Counted from the first letter of the stretch, positions 44,413 to 53,160 are shown. The stretch: 64,000 nt of DNA from JBIKWM01 sp044356305 (GCA_044356305.1 JBIKWM010000008.1:36147-100146), one strand, 5' to 3'. A program made the numbers and translations. Notes: a model not told the origin generated them from the sequence alone.

Positions 44413-45020
44413 AGATCATCTGTATAGGTCGCAACTATGCCGACCACGCCAAAGAGCTGAACAACCCGGTGCCCGAGGAACCCATGTTCTTCATAAAGCC
44501 CGACACCGCCCTGCTGCGCAACAACGACCCCTTTGTGATACCCGCATTCACCAAAGACCTGCACTATGAGGTAGAGGTGTTTGTCAAGATAAGGAAGAAG
44601 GGCAAGAACATCAGCGTGAAATTTGCCCCGCAGTACTACTCAGAGGTGGGACTGGGCATCGACCTCACCGCCCGCGATGTGCAGGCCCGCTGCAAAGAGA
44701 AGGGCTGGCCGTGGGAGAAGGCCAAGGCCTTTGACGGCTCGGCACCCGTGAGCGAGACTGTGCCACTGGCCACCACCGGCAACATTGACGGCCTGAGCTT
44801 TGAACTGAAGAAGAACGGTGAGACCGTGCAGCGCGGCTACACGGGTGATATGATCTACTCCATGGACCAGATCATACACCACGCATCCAAGTTCTTTACC
44901 TTGCGCGTGGGCGACCTCATCTTTTCGGGCACCCCGGCCGGGGTGGGCAAACTCGAACCGGGCGACCGCCTCGAAGGCCACCTTGAGGGCCTGAAGATGT
45001 TCGACTTCAAAGTGCGTTGA
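44409..45020 (+). CDS. Fumarylacetoacetate hydrolase-family enzyme
   Basis: A 203-residue protein from the ATG at 44409, which overlaps the exonuclease stop by 4 bp. The family marks are IGRNYADHAKELNNPVP, MFFIKPDT, the metal site YEVEVFV, GIDLTARDVQ, KAFDGSAPVSE, and the end IFSGTPAGVGKLEPGD. Short members of this size act as acylpyruvases or oxaloacetate decarboxylases. It needs a divalent metal, with the Glu pair of YEVEVFV as ligands. Context gives no substrate clue. Confidence 0.92.
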   Translation: MKIICIGRNYADHAKELNNPVPEEPMFFIKPDTALLRNNDPFVIPAFTKDLHYEVEVFVKIRKKGKNISVKFAPQYYSEVGLGIDLTARDVQARCKEKGWPWEKAKAFDGSAPVSETVPLATTGNIDGLSFELKKNGETVQRGYTGDMIYSMDQIIHHASKFFTLRVGDLIFSGTPAGVGKLEPGDRLEGHLEGLKMFDFKVR

Positions 45021-45119
45021 GGGCCGAACTGGAGCCACAGTACACAAAGCCTTGGTGAATGACCACCGCATTTGCGCGGTCTGCTTCTCTTATGAAGGCA
45101 CAGAGACTTCGTGTGTCAT

Positions 45120-45145
45120 GTTCCGCGTGGGTTATCCTGCGGAAC
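45120..45145. repeat. REP-like hairpin
   Basis: GTTCCGC (45120-45126) and GCGGAAC (45139-45145) form a 7-bp stem 19 bp beyond the stop of the T9SS gene at 45164. It shares the GTTCCG theme with the longer hairpin at 47673, so both may belong to one palindrome family. It could also serve as a terminator, but a T run is lacking. Confidence 0.45.
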
Positions 45146-45163
45146 GCAAGAGCGAGCGGGGGG

Positions 45164-46135
45164 CTACTCCCTTTGCACCACAAGTTTACGCACTGCCACG
45201 GCACCGTTCTCAAACTGTGCTCGCACCATGTACACCCCAATGTTAAGGCCACTTACATCTATCTCCCGCACCGCACCGCCATGGCTTTGCAGATCCCGCC
45301 CGCTCAGGTCATTTATGGCCACTGTGTTTATTCGCCTGTTGCTATTGTGGCTTATGGCCACAGTTGTTGTGGCGGGGTTGGGGTAGATATCAAAGCCATA
45401 CATTTCGCTGTCTTTGACACCGTTGGGTAGTTCTATACGCCTGACGGAAACATCGTCAATAAAGTAATATGCAATTCCAGAAATTATACTTGTGTCGTTG
45501 ATAACATCTGTATCCTCATCCGTACTAAAATTCCCGATGGTTAAAAAAGATTCAGCCCCACTGGCAACGTACAGTGCATCAAAATTATACCATAAACCAG
45601 ATTCCTGCATAAATTCAATTCCTGGCCCAATTATTTGAGGTGCCACAGGCAAGAGAGGAAAGCTGCCAGTATCGGAATAAACTGGTTGTGAAGAAAAATG
45701 CATACCGATGGATTTAATGGCAGGTGCAACGTTACATGACTTTGAAATATGCATTTTAACCCTATAAGTACATCCATAAATTAAGGTTTCCTTTAGTTTA
45801 TTCGAAACATATTCTCGGCCATTTCCTGACCGTGAATAAACAATGAGACCAATCATGCCATCACCTGAATTGGTCATGTTAACGTTACAATCCATTGCCG
45901 GAATACCCACATATGGATTCATTTCATTTGCACATAAATTAAAATAATCCGGAGTGCCAGTTGTTGGGTTGTACCAATGTAACAATTTATCCACTTCACT
46001 AGGTACAAAAGGAGGACTAATTTGAGTTGGACATTCATAATACTCCTCAAATCCACCATTAGGGACAAGATTGGGTTCTTGCGAAAACCCTTTATCCGCG
46101 GCCAACAATAGACCAATAATTATTATTGCTCTCAT
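45164..46135 (-). CDS. T9SS-exported protein, copy 1 of a duplicated pair
   Basis: A 323-residue exported protein. After a short signal peptide the mature part begins QEPNLVPNGGFEEYYECP, a start seen in many Bacteroidota surface proteins whose N-terminal domain looks like a lectin-like sandwich. The last 80 residues are a T9SS type A sorting domain (IYPNPATTTVAIS...GVYMVRAQ). It is a paralog of the gene at 46660, with almost the same first 16 mature residues and last 70, and a diverged, more AT-rich middle. Its ATG overlaps the upstream truncated gene by 4 bp. Confidence 0.85.
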   Translation of the reverse strand: MRAIIIIGLLLAADKGFSQEPNLVPNGGFEEYYECPTQISPPFVPSEVDKLLHWYNPTTGTPDYFNLCANEMNPYVGIPAMDCNVNMTNSGDGMIGLIVYSRSGNGREYVSNKLKETLIYGCTYRVKMHISKSCNVAPAIKSIGMHFSSQPVYSDTGSFPLLPVAPQIIGPGIEFMQESGLWYNFDALYVASGAESFLTIGNFSTDEDTDVINDTSIISGIAYYFIDDVSVRRIELPNGVKDSEMYGFDIYPNPATTTVAISHNSNRRINTVAINDLSGRDLQSHGGAVREIDVSGLNIGVYMVRAQFENGAVAVRKLVVQRE

Positions 46136-46620
46136 GGTGCCAAAATAAACTTACTCGTGATTCCTGAGATTTGAATAAAGTAAACCCCACCAGCAAAGCC
46201 GTTAAGTTCTAACTTAGTTTGGCCACAATTTAGAATATTACGCTCTATAACGTGACCTAAGGGATTAGTGATCACATATTCAAACTTCTCTTCTGATACG
46301 CAACCTTCAACTCCGACCCATACGTGACGAGTAGTTGGGTTAGGATATACTATGACCTTAATGGACGATTCATCATCGTCAGTCACAGGAACTAAGTCGT
46401 CTTGTCCTCTTCTTTCAGAAGGTGGTTCTGTCAATAACTCACATTCATTGATCCATTCCCTATGCACCAATGTATCACGAGCAGAAAGTACTGCCCTTGC
46501 CAGATAAACTGAACTTCCTGAATCAAGCGGGCAAGCCGATGCCAAGGATTCGAGCCATGGCAGATCGACACTGTCGGGCATGGTGTTCTCTGACCAATGT
46601 GTGATGTTATAGGCCATCAT
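46132..46620 (-). pseudogene. Truncated T9SS gene (C-terminal part only)
   Basis: The 162-residue frame has no signal peptide and starts in mid-domain: LPWLESLASACPLDSGSSVYLARAV looks like the end of a longer surface protein. A T9SS sorting domain closes it (VYPNPTTRHVWVGV...GVYFIQISG). The N-terminal part is missing, cut near 46625-46655, where the duplicated unit at 46660 begins. Best read as the 3' end of a gene broken by a tandem duplication. It could still be transcribed with the next gene. Confidence 0.7.
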
Positions 46621-46659
46621 CCTGGTTAAGGTACGTTCAGCATCATAAACTACAGGTTG

Positions 46660-47604
46660 CTACTCCCTCTGCACCACAAGTTTACGCACCGCCACGGCAC
46701 CGTTCTCAAACTGTGCTCGCGCCATGTACACCCCATTGTTAAGGCCACTCACATCTATCTCCCGCACCGCACCGCCATGGCTTTGCAGATCCCGCCCACT
46801 CAGGTCAGTTATGGTTACAGTACTTATTCGCCTGTTGCTTTTGTGGCTTATGGCCACAGTTGTTGTGGTGGGGTTGGGGTAAAGTTCAAAGTTCAGTTGC
46901 TCATAATCTTTTATTCTATTGGGTGGATCTACACGTTTGACTGAGACATCGTCTATGAAGTAATAGGCCATTTGCAATCCACCGGGCAATAACTGAAATG
47001 GCGTTTCACTATCCAATAAAAAATTGCCTATTGTCAGGAACAACTCCCCTCCATTTGCAAGCAGGGTATCAATATACTCAAACCAATGGTGGACATCACT
47101 GAGTATAACAGAAGGATCATGATTTAGAGATGGTGTTAAACTCAATGTTGAATGATCAACATTCATTTCTGAAATTGAATCAATTGAAAAGTGAGTTCCA
47201 AATGAACCAATATATCCGATACAACATGTAGATATTGGTCTCAATTGGACTGAAGTTTCATAGTACTGGTTGTAAAGCAAAGGCTCAGTTAATTTAGTAG
47301 ATAAATATTCTTTAACGCCATATAAGCCAAGGCCAATCATTCCATTTCCCTCATATGGATAAACTGAATTACTCCCGAAATTGCAAGGGACTCCGTAATC
47401 GGAAATTATTTCATTTGCACAGATATGAAATAATTCAGGTGTACAATTCGAAGGAATAAACCAACTTGCAGCAAAGGCCCCTTGGCCTCCTTGAGAAGGA
47501 CATTGTATATATTCTTCAAACCCACCATTTGGCACTAAATTGGGTTCTTGTGCGGTACAGAACCCAAAAAAAGAAGAAAAGCACATTAAGGACACCTTTC
47601 TCAT
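46660..47604 (-). CDS. T9SS-exported protein, copy 2 of a duplicated pair
   Basis: A 314-residue exported protein from the ATG at 47604, where a signal peptide (MRKVSLMCFSSFFGFCTAQ) leads to the mature start QEPNLVPNGGFEEY. The open frame goes up to 47745, but that extra part is the relic of an upstream gene's tail read in another frame. It shares its ends with the paralog at 45164 (SHGGAVREIDVSGL and NGAVAVRKLVVQRE are identical) while the middle differs. The last 80 residues form a T9SS sorting domain. Confidence 0.82.
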   Translation of the reverse strand: MRKVSLMCFSSFFGFCTAQEPNLVPNGGFEEYIQCPSQGGQGAFAASWFIPSNCTPELFHICANEIISDYGVPCNFGSNSVYPYEGNGMIGLGLYGVKEYLSTKLTEPLLYNQYYETSVQLRPISTCCIGYIGSFGTHFSIDSISEMNVDHSTLSLTPSLNHDPSVILSDVHHWFEYIDTLLANGGELFLTIGNFLLDSETPFQLLPGGLQMAYYFIDDVSVKRVDPPNRIKDYEQLNFELYPNPTTTTVAISHKSNRRISTVTITDLSGRDLQSHGGAVREIDVSGLNNGVYMARAQFENGAVAVRKLVVQRE

Positions 47605-47663
47605 GGCACCAAAATAATTTTGTTGGTGACCCCTGAGATTTGAATAAAATACAATCCCCCCGG
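47601..47663 (-). pseudogene. Relic of a T9SS gene tail
   Basis: On the minus strand this reads GGLYFIQISGVTNKIILVP then stop, close to the last residues of the truncated gene at 46132 (GGVYFIQISG...KFILAP). Its stop overlaps the ATG of the copy 2 gene by 4 bp, exactly as in copy 1. It marks the left edge of the duplicated unit. Confidence 0.65.
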
Positions 47664-47672
47664 CCCGCGCGA

Positions 47673-47726
47673 GTGTTCCGTAGGACCACTCGTGTGGTGT
47701 GGAACACGATCGGTCTGTGACCGATC
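47673..47726. repeat. Two REP-like hairpins beside a decayed transposase
   Basis: The first hairpin pairs GTGTTCC (47673-47679) with GGAACAC (47701-47707) and, inside it, ACCAC with GTGGT; a GTAG tetranucleotide lies in the left arm. The second pairs GATCGGTC (47708-47715) with GACCGATC (47719-47726) across three bases, with no mismatch. Both lie 32 bp from the 3' end of the REP-associated transposase relic. Confidence 0.6.
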
Positions 47727-47757
47727 TAACAACTAGGCATTCCATACATCCATTGTT

Positions 47758-47925
47758 TCAGTAGGTGAGCAGTACATCAAGCAGGCCCGGAAGGTCGGCA
47801 TAATTCCCTGCGCTGCGGTAGAGGCAGTGTTCGGGCTGTTGTAGTATTCCCTCTTTCACCGGGTTGTTGTGCATGTGGTCCAACTTCTGTTGAATGACCT
47901 CTGAACTGAACACCTCGATCCCTCA
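47758..47925 (-). pseudogene. Decayed REP-associated tyrosine transposase (RAYT), C-terminal part
   Basis: The minus strand reads EVFSSEVIQQKLDHMHNNPV, then KEGILQQPEHCLYRSAGNYA and a stop. This is the end of the Y1/IS200-like RAYT type, whose conserved tail is (Y/M)IHxNPVxxGxxxxPExYxYSSAxxY. The catalytic His and Tyr parts are upstream in a complete gene and are missing here; the DNA beyond 47925 belongs to another gene. No intact copy is in the window. Confidence 0.72.
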
Positions 47926-47971
47926 CACCGCCCAGCGTGAAATCCTCGTTGCGGGTGGTGCCGGGGCATGG

Positions 47972-48925
47972 CTACACCGTAAGGCTCAGCCGCGTTGTTG
48001 CCCCGCTCTCGTTCACAACTGTGATGTGGCGGTGGGTGGTGTAGTCGGTTATACCGAATGCGGCTGCGGCAAAGCGCAGGTCGGCATCGGTGTTAACCAC
48101 CACCGGGGTGCTGTCTACCCCGCCCGGTGTGGAGGCCAGGAAGATGTGTACACGGCCTGGGCCGGTGAGTTTGGCGCGCAGCTCGTCATCGGCCAGCAGG
48201 GTGCGTGTGGCCACATCGTGCCGCTCGGCCACGTCAAGGCTCATGGTGAAGGTCTGCTGCTCGGGGTTGCGGAGGGTCTCGAGGTCGAAGATGGCGTTGC
48301 AGAGCATCTCGCGGTCATCGAAGTAGGCGTCAATCACCACGCCCATGTTGCGGTACTGCATGTTCATGGCGGCCAGGCGGGCGGCCTCCACGGCTCCGCT
48401 GTTAACCAGTTTTCCACCCTTGGCACCCTCCTGGGCGGTGCGGGCGGCCACCAGGGCCGAGTGGGTGCTGTCCACCGCAGTCTTCACTGCGGCCAGGGCC
48501 ACATCGGTGCCAATGGCATTGCTCAGGTCTTGGAATGCATCGATGCGAAGTTCCAGCCCGCCCTGGCGGAAGGGCTTGCGACCGTTGGGGAAAATGCCCC
48601 TGTAGCGGGCGGTGGTCTTGGGGTACACCACCTGCACCTGCACATCCCACCCATCGAGGTCGAGCATGGCCTGGTCCATAAGCTGGCGCACCGTGAGGGT
48701 CTCTTCCTCCTGGGTGCCGCCTGCTGTGCGCCATGCACTGTAGCCGTTCATGAGCGCCAGGTGCAGCGGGTGGTAGCGGGTGTAAAGCGGGGCCAGCAGC
48801 GGGTAGGTGGTCTGGGCCGAGAGCAGCCGTGCATCGTGAAAGTGGCTCAGCTTGACGGCCTTCTTGTAGCTGGTCTCGGTTTCGGAATCGAACTGATTGC
48901 CGATGTATTTCCAGGGTTGTTCCAT
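47972..48925 (-). CDS. Orphan protein, Bacteroidota-type, near a tandem repeat
   Basis: A 317-residue protein without a signal peptide. The first 210 residues are mostly helical (TYPLLAPLYTRYHPLHLALMN, GGLELRIDAFQDLSNAIG, ARTAQEGAKGGKLVNSGA); the last 90 are beta-rich (TFTMSLDVAERHDVATR...VVVNTDADLRFAAAAFG). I recognise no named family, though a similar pattern of helical plus beta part occurs in the repeat-preceded gene at 8563. Long open frames on the plus strand (47894-48955) are its shadow. The 42-nt minisatellite lies 105 bp upstream of its ATG. Confidence 0.65.
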   Translation of the reverse strand: MEQPWKYIGNQFDSETETSYKKAVKLSHFHDARLLSAQTTYPLLAPLYTRYHPLHLALMNGYSAWRTAGGTQEEETLTVRQLMDQAMLDLDGWDVQVQVVYPKTTARYRGIFPNGRKPFRQGGLELRIDAFQDLSNAIGTDVALAAVKTAVDSTHSALVAARTAQEGAKGGKLVNSGAVEAARLAAMNMQYRNMGVVIDAYFDDREMLCNAIFDLETLRNPEQQTFTMSLDVAERHDVATRTLLADDELRAKLTGPGRVHIFLASTPGGVDSTPVVVNTDADLRFAAAAFGITDYTTHRHITVVNESGATTRLSLTV

Positions 48926-49029
48926 GGCTTGATGGTCTTTAGTGATGAGTTATGATGGTCAGGTATTGATACAGCAGTAAAAAGCGGTGTCTGCGCCCGG
49001 GCCGTGTCCGAGCGGTTGTGCCTCGGCCG
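48926..49029. other. Upstream region of the orphan gene
   Basis: Short intergenic piece between the orphan gene start and the 42-nt array. No clear promoter motif is seen on the minus strand. Confidence 0.3.
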
Positions 49030-49322
49030 TGGCAGTGCCAATGGAGTTCTCCCTTAGGGGTGAAACGGTCGTGGCAGTGCCAATGGAGTTCTCCCTTACC
49101 AGTGAAACGGCTGTGGCAGTGCCAATGGAGTTCTCCCTTACCAGTGAAACGGTCGTGGCAGTGCCAATGGAGTTCTCCCTACCAGTGAAACGGTCGTGGC
49201 AGTGCCAATGGAGTTCTCCCTTACCATTGAAACGGTCGTGGCAGTGCCAATGGAGTTCTCCCTTACCAGTGAAACGGTTGTGGCAGTGCCAATGGAGTTC
49301 TCCCTTACCAGTGAAACGGCTG
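49030..49322. repeat. 42-nt minisatellite, seven copies
   Basis: Seven tandem units of the type TGGCAGTGCCAATGGAGTTC followed by TCCCTTACCAGTGAAACGGT and CG begin at 49030, 49072, 49114, 49156, 49197, 49239 and 49281. They differ at only one to three bases. The fourth lost one base and is 41 long, which breaks the open frame that would give a 14-residue repeat, so coding is unlikely. There are no spacers, so it is not a CRISPR array. Confidence 0.93.
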
Positions 49323-49577
49323 TGAAGGTGCCTGAGCCAAAAGGTGCGGCCAGTGTAAGGCCTGCATAGAAGGAATGGTTGTTCAGAGAATCTCTCTCTC
49401 TCTCTCTCTCTTTACGGCCACGCGGGTTTCAGCGCGTTGGGCTGATCTGTGAAGGCCCTTAGCTTCAATATGATATGAGAATGAAGCGGCCATTTCTGTG
49501 GGGCGAAATGTATGGGTTTTTCAAACATCTGCAACAAAATGGAAATATTTTTTCAGCACTGTGCCCACTTGGCCCTT
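49323..49577. other. Intergenic DNA with a TC microsatellite
   Basis: No gene seen. The segment contains the TC run at 49391-49411 and an AT-rich patch at about 49505-49560. It lies between the 3' end of the GNAT gene and the 42-nt array. Confidence 0.4.
49391..49411. repeat. (TC)10 dinucleotide run
   Basis: About ten TC units without interruption. It is about 470 bp upstream of the orphan gene on the minus strand. Runs of this sort change length readily. Confidence 0.85.
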
Positions 49578-50027
49578 TCACCCCCTGCGCATGGCCACGA
49601 GGCGGTGGCCCATCAGCGGGCCGAGCCAGGTATTGAAAAGGTCTCTCCGCCTGATGATGGTGGGGTGGCAGGCCCCGCACAGGGCGAATCCTATCCGACC
49701 ATAAAAACCCTCGAGTCCGGGCTTGCAGAGCAGGTACACATCGGTGTACTGGCCTAGCACCCCGTGCAGCAGGGTGGTGGAGAGGCCCTGGCCCCTGTGG
49801 GCGGGGTAGGTGTAAACGGTGCCCAGCTCGGTGATGCCGCCCATGCGCTTGATGGTGACGAATGTGGCCATGGAGCCATCGGGCGCGGTGAGGTAGTAGA
49901 GGTCGGAGTTGAGCAGGATGGCCAATGGGTCGAGGGTGGGGGTGTGGCGCACAATGGTGGCCACGGCCCGCGGGTGGCGCAGCACCTTGGAGCGGATGGG
50001 CCCCACCGCTGCCCGGCCGGCCGTCAT
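49578..50027 (-). CDS. GNAT-family acetyltransferase
   Basis: A 149-residue acetyltransferase from the ATG at 50027, whose ATGA overlaps the stop of the M1 peptidase gene. The acetyl-CoA site has HRGQGLSTTLLHGVL after a VYTYP strand, fitting motif A (Q/RxxGxG/A); the late GFYGRIGFA is motif B. An upstream in-frame start at 50213 lies within the peptidase gene and gives no GNAT features, so it is not used. The substrate is unknown. It is translated together with the exported peptidase. Confidence 0.82.
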   Translation of the reverse strand: MTAGRAAVGPIRSKVLRHPRAVATIVRHTPTLDPLAILLNSDLYYLTAPDGSMATFVTIKRMGGITELGTVYTYPAHRGQGLSTTLLHGVLGQYTDVYLLCKPGLEGFYGRIGFALCGACHPTIIRRRDLFNTWLGPLMGHRLVAMRRG

Positions 50028-52408
50028 GGCCTGATGAGCACCACCTTGCCGCTGCGGGTGGCCCCAGCGCCTGTGAGCGTCACGCGGTAGAGGCCCGCAG
50101 CCCCGGCACAGAGGTCGATGGTCAGGGAGCGCTGATCGGGACGGATGGGATGCACGCTCACTGTGCGGCCGTTCAGATCGGTGAGGGTAAGCCTGTCTGC
50201 GGGGCCAGACCAATGCACACTCACGGGCCCGGTGGTGGGGTTGGGCCCCAGGCGCAGCCCTTCGGTGGCGGCCATGCCGATGGTGCTCGAATAGTCGCGC
50301 TGCGCCAGTGCGTATTGGCCCAATCTGACCGAATCGACCTCGACCTCGCCCCGTTTGTTGGTGGTGCTGGTGCCGGGTATGAGGGTCTGGTGGGGTGCCA
50401 GGGCCCAGTGGTGGCCCGGCCCGGGGCGGTAGATTATCACGAGGCTGTCCTCATCGAACGTGATCAGGTCGTTGTCCATATACCCGCTGGTGGTGCTGGT
50501 GGTGCCATCGTACTTGAACTTGGCGCGGCCCACCAGGGTGGGGTCCATCTCGCCCTCTATGGTCCAGTAATGGTAGGGGTTGATGGTGTGGCCGAATATT
50601 GGCCCGCTGATGGGGTCGGGGCTTACAAAGTGGTCGCTCACGCGCAGGGTGCTGGGGCCTGCGGGCACCGAATCGACCCGGATGCTCACATTGGTGTTCT
50701 CGAAGGTGGTGATGCCGGTGGTGCCGATCACCTTTTCGCGGTCGGCCACGGCATCGCTCAGTTTCTCATCGCGGTCAATGGTGACCCACGTGGGGTTGAA
50801 AGCTGTGACCACCTGATGCACGGCCGTGGGCGCACTGATGGGCAGCCAGAAGGTCTGCTGCTGAGTGCCGCTAACGAGCTGCACGGGCACCAGCGCATCG
50901 TACACGTGGCTGTTGCCACGGCTCTTCTGCCGCAGGTGCAGGGTGACGAGGTACGAGCCGGGCACCTCATCATCGACCGAGAAACTGTCCACCTCAAAAT
51001 GCGGGAAACCGGGCTGAAACACCCATCCATCGAAGAAACCGTGCAGGTCGGTGCCGGTGGCCACCTCCATCACATCGCGCAGGTCGTAGCTGGTGGCATT
51101 GCCAAAGGCGAGGCTGTCCATGTACCTGCGGCACCCGATAAAGTAGAGCGAGTCGCCCAGGTGGCCGCGCAGGGTGTGGGCCACGCCCGGGCCTTTCTCA
51201 TACACCGTGCTGCCGTAGGTCACCGCGTGCGGCACGGCATTCATGGCATAGTAGGCCCCGTCACTGATATGGGTGAACTGGAGCACCTTGCGGTGGTTGT
51301 TGCGGATAAAGCTCCTGTAGGCATCGGTGCCATATACGGCCTCGGTGAACAGGGCCTCGGCATACACCGCAAACCCCTCGTTGAGCCACATGTCCTCGGC
51401 TGTCTGGCACGTGACCAGGTCGCCCCACCACATGTGCGAGAGCTCGTGGGCCCAGAGGGTCTCAAAGTCGAGGCTGCCATTGACAAACGGCTTGCCGATG
51501 TGGATGCTGCTGGCGTGCTCCATGGCGCCCGAGTTGAACGGAACGAGCGAGTAGCCTATGCGCGGCCAGCGGTAGGGCCCGAAGCGGTCGGTGAAGGTCT
51601 GCACCGCCTCGGGCATGTGCTGGAAAGTGCTGAGCACGGCATTGGTGTCGGTGGGCAGGCAGGCCCAAACGGTGGGTATGCCATCGTACTGCCGCTCGAG
51701 CCAGTGGTAGGGTGCCACGGCCATGCAGGCCAGGTAGGTGGGCATGGTCTGGTCTATGTGCCAATGGTGCACTGATGCGCCCCAGGGCAGGGTCTGCACA
51801 CTGTCGCGCAGGCCGTTGCAGAAGGCCGAGCTGCCCGCAGGGGCCTTGATGTGAAAGGCGTAGGTGGAGCGGTCGGTGAACACATCGTTGCACGGGAACC
51901 ACGCCCGGCCGAACACGTGGGGGTCCACATCGAACCCGACCCCGAGGTTGAAGGCATAGGCCCCGTTCCAATAGAACCCGCCCCAGCCGCTGGGGTCCTG
52001 TGCGGGCTGGCCGCGGTAGTGCACATGCAGCGTGTCGGTCTGGCCCATGCTCATGGCCGCGGGCAGGTCTATGCTCAGCACGTTGCCGGTGTGGTTGTAC
52101 ACCAGGGGGCCCGTGCTGTGGGTGACGCTGTCGGTCAGCGGACCCTCGAGGCTGAGCACCAGTTGCGTGAGGCCGGGGGCCGCAGCGCTGAACACGATGC
52201 TGGTGTGCCCACCCAGCAGGTGTGTGGTGAAGTTGAGCGTGTCAACGGTGATGTCGTAATGCAGCACATCCACCTGTGCTGTGCCGCCCCCGCCCATGCG
52301 GCACTGCGCAGATCGGCCATGCCTGCACGACCCCGGTCCCTGATACGATTGTGCGTGTGCACTGAGGCCGACCGCCATCAGCCCCATCAGAATGTAAAAT
52401 GACTTCAT
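50024..52408 (-). CDS. M1-family metallopeptidase with T9SS sorting domain
   Basis: A 794-residue exported peptidase from the ATG at 52408 (the frame reaches 52477, but MKSFYILMGLMAVGLSAHAQ makes a clear signal peptide). The zinc motif HELSH is at 321-325 with the third ligand Glu344 in WLNEG, and the substrate motif reads GAMEH (with His where GAMEN is usual). The last 75 residues form a T9SS sorting domain (LGPNPTTGPVSV...). It would be exposed or released, in contrast to the lipoprotein type at 15893. A 616-residue open frame on the plus strand is its shadow. Confidence 0.92.
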   Translation of the reverse strand: MKSFYILMGLMAVGLSAHAQSYQGPGSCRHGRSAQCRMGGGGTAQVDVLHYDITVDTLNFTTHLLGGHTSIVFSAAAPGLTQLVLSLEGPLTDSVTHSTGPLVYNHTGNVLSIDLPAAMSMGQTDTLHVHYRGQPAQDPSGWGGFYWNGAYAFNLGVGFDVDPHVFGRAWFPCNDVFTDRSTYAFHIKAPAGSSAFCNGLRDSVQTLPWGASVHHWHIDQTMPTYLACMAVAPYHWLERQYDGIPTVWACLPTDTNAVLSTFQHMPEAVQTFTDRFGPYRWPRIGYSLVPFNSGAMEHASSIHIGKPFVNGSLDFETLWAHELSHMWWGDLVTCQTAEDMWLNEGFAVYAEALFTEAVYGTDAYRSFIRNNHRKVLQFTHISDGAYYAMNAVPHAVTYGSTVYEKGPGVAHTLRGHLGDSLYFIGCRRYMDSLAFGNATSYDLRDVMEVATGTDLHGFFDGWVFQPGFPHFEVDSFSVDDEVPGSYLVTLHLRQKSRGNSHVYDALVPVQLVSGTQQQTFWLPISAPTAVHQVVTAFNPTWVTIDRDEKLSDAVADREKVIGTTGITTFENTNVSIRVDSVPAGPSTLRVSDHFVSPDPISGPIFGHTINPYHYWTIEGEMDPTLVGRAKFKYDGTTSTTSGYMDNDLITFDEDSLVIIYRPGPGHHWALAPHQTLIPGTSTTNKRGEVEVDSVRLGQYALAQRDYSSTIGMAATEGLRLGPNPTTGPVSVHWSGPADRLTLTDLNGRTVSVHPIRPDQRSLTIDLCAGAAGLYRVTLTGAGATRSGKVVLIRP

Positions 52409-52501
52409 GTACAGATGCTTGATGGGGCCAAGGTAGCAGTGTATAGCCACGCAACCGCACAGATTCGCCCTGCCCATTACACCAGACCGTGACCTTCCGA
52501 T

Positions 52502-52509
52502 TAACTTTG
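52502..52509 (+). promoter_or_regulatory. Promoter -7 element TAACTTTG for the toxin-antitoxin pair
   Basis: Perfect TAnnTTTG, 26 bp before the antitoxin ATG at 52535. Confidence 0.5.
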
Positions 52510-52534
52510 TTCAACCTATCCTATTCACCAGCAC

Positions 52535-52768
52535 ATGAACGCACGAGAAGAACTGCACCGGGTCATTGACTCAATTGAAGATGAAAAGACCGTGGAAGGA
52601 TATCTCGAGCTTATCAGGTCAATCATTCGCGAACAGCGCGGAGGGCTCATATCGTCACTTTCTGCTGCACAGCGATCTGAGCTTTATGCGAGTTGGGCCG
52701 AGAGTGAGACGGATATGGTGGAAAGGACCACTGCCATGGTCATGGCAAGGTTCGAATCGTTGAGATGA
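52535..52768 (+). CDS. Antitoxin of the second ParE/RelE pair
   Basis: A 77-residue helical acidic protein before a ParE/RelE-like toxin gene, with a 4-bp overlap. Its pattern (VIDSIEDEKTVEGYLELIRS, then SSLSAAQRSELYASWAESE) is that of addiction-module proteins without a clear DNA-binding motif. Antitoxin role is taken from place and size. Confidence 0.8.
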   Translation: MNAREELHRVIDSIEDEKTVEGYLELIRSIIREQRGGLISSLSAAQRSELYASWAESETDMVERTTAMVMARFESLR

Positions 52769-53049
52769 AGGTAATCTGGACCCCGAAGGCCGAGAAGAGC
52801 TTGGTCGAGGTGGTGGAATTCCTTACAGAGCATTGGGGCATAAAGGCAGCGCGCTCCTTTGTCCTTCTGACTGAGGACCTCACAGATAAGCTATCCAGAT
52901 TCCCCGAACTCGGTCCGGTTGAAGATGAGGAAAAGGGTATAAGGGGAATACTTCTGACCCCGCACAACAGGCTGTTCTATCGTATCAAAGGAGAGGCCGT
53001 TGTGATTCTATCGGTGTTCGACACACGGTCCGAAAGGCCGAAGTTCTGA
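52765..53049 (+). CDS. RelE/ParE-family toxin
   Basis: A 94-residue toxin: VIWTPKAEKSLVEVVEFL at the start, ARSFVLLTEDLTDKLSRFPELG as the second helix, then RGILLTPHNRLFYRIKG and ILSVFDTRSERPKF. The R-x-L-F-Y-R-I strand and the closing FDTR-P pattern are typical for the ParE group. Its ATG overlaps the antitoxin stop, so both come from one mRNA. The target, gyrase or mRNA, is not given by sequence. Confidence 0.88.
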   Translation: MKVIWTPKAEKSLVEVVEFLTEHWGIKAARSFVLLTEDLTDKLSRFPELGPVEDEEKGIRGILLTPHNRLFYRIKGEAVVILSVFDTRSERPKF

Positions 53050-53160
53050 AGTACCGAATACTATAAAGGAGAAGCCATTGTCCGCGCAATTGTTTGCACG
53101 GGCCCATCGCTCTTCACGCCCCTCGAACATAATAGTCGGAGAAAGGCCTTTGCCTGATGA

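Noticed and set aside
47605..47745. N-terminal extension of the second T9SS paralog
   Set aside because: It reads through the tail relic and the REP-like hairpin; a signal peptide starts at 47604.
49030..49322. CRISPR array
   Set aside because: Units follow each other with no spacers and no cas genes are in the window.
48987..49325. Protein coded by the 42-nt minisatellite
   Set aside because: A one-base loss in the fourth unit breaks the repeat frame, so the peptide repeat is not kept.
49925..51775. 616-residue plus-strand open frame
   Set aside because: It is antisense to an M1 peptidase with intact zinc motif, and its translation has low-complexity Gly/His/Ala make-up without any motif.
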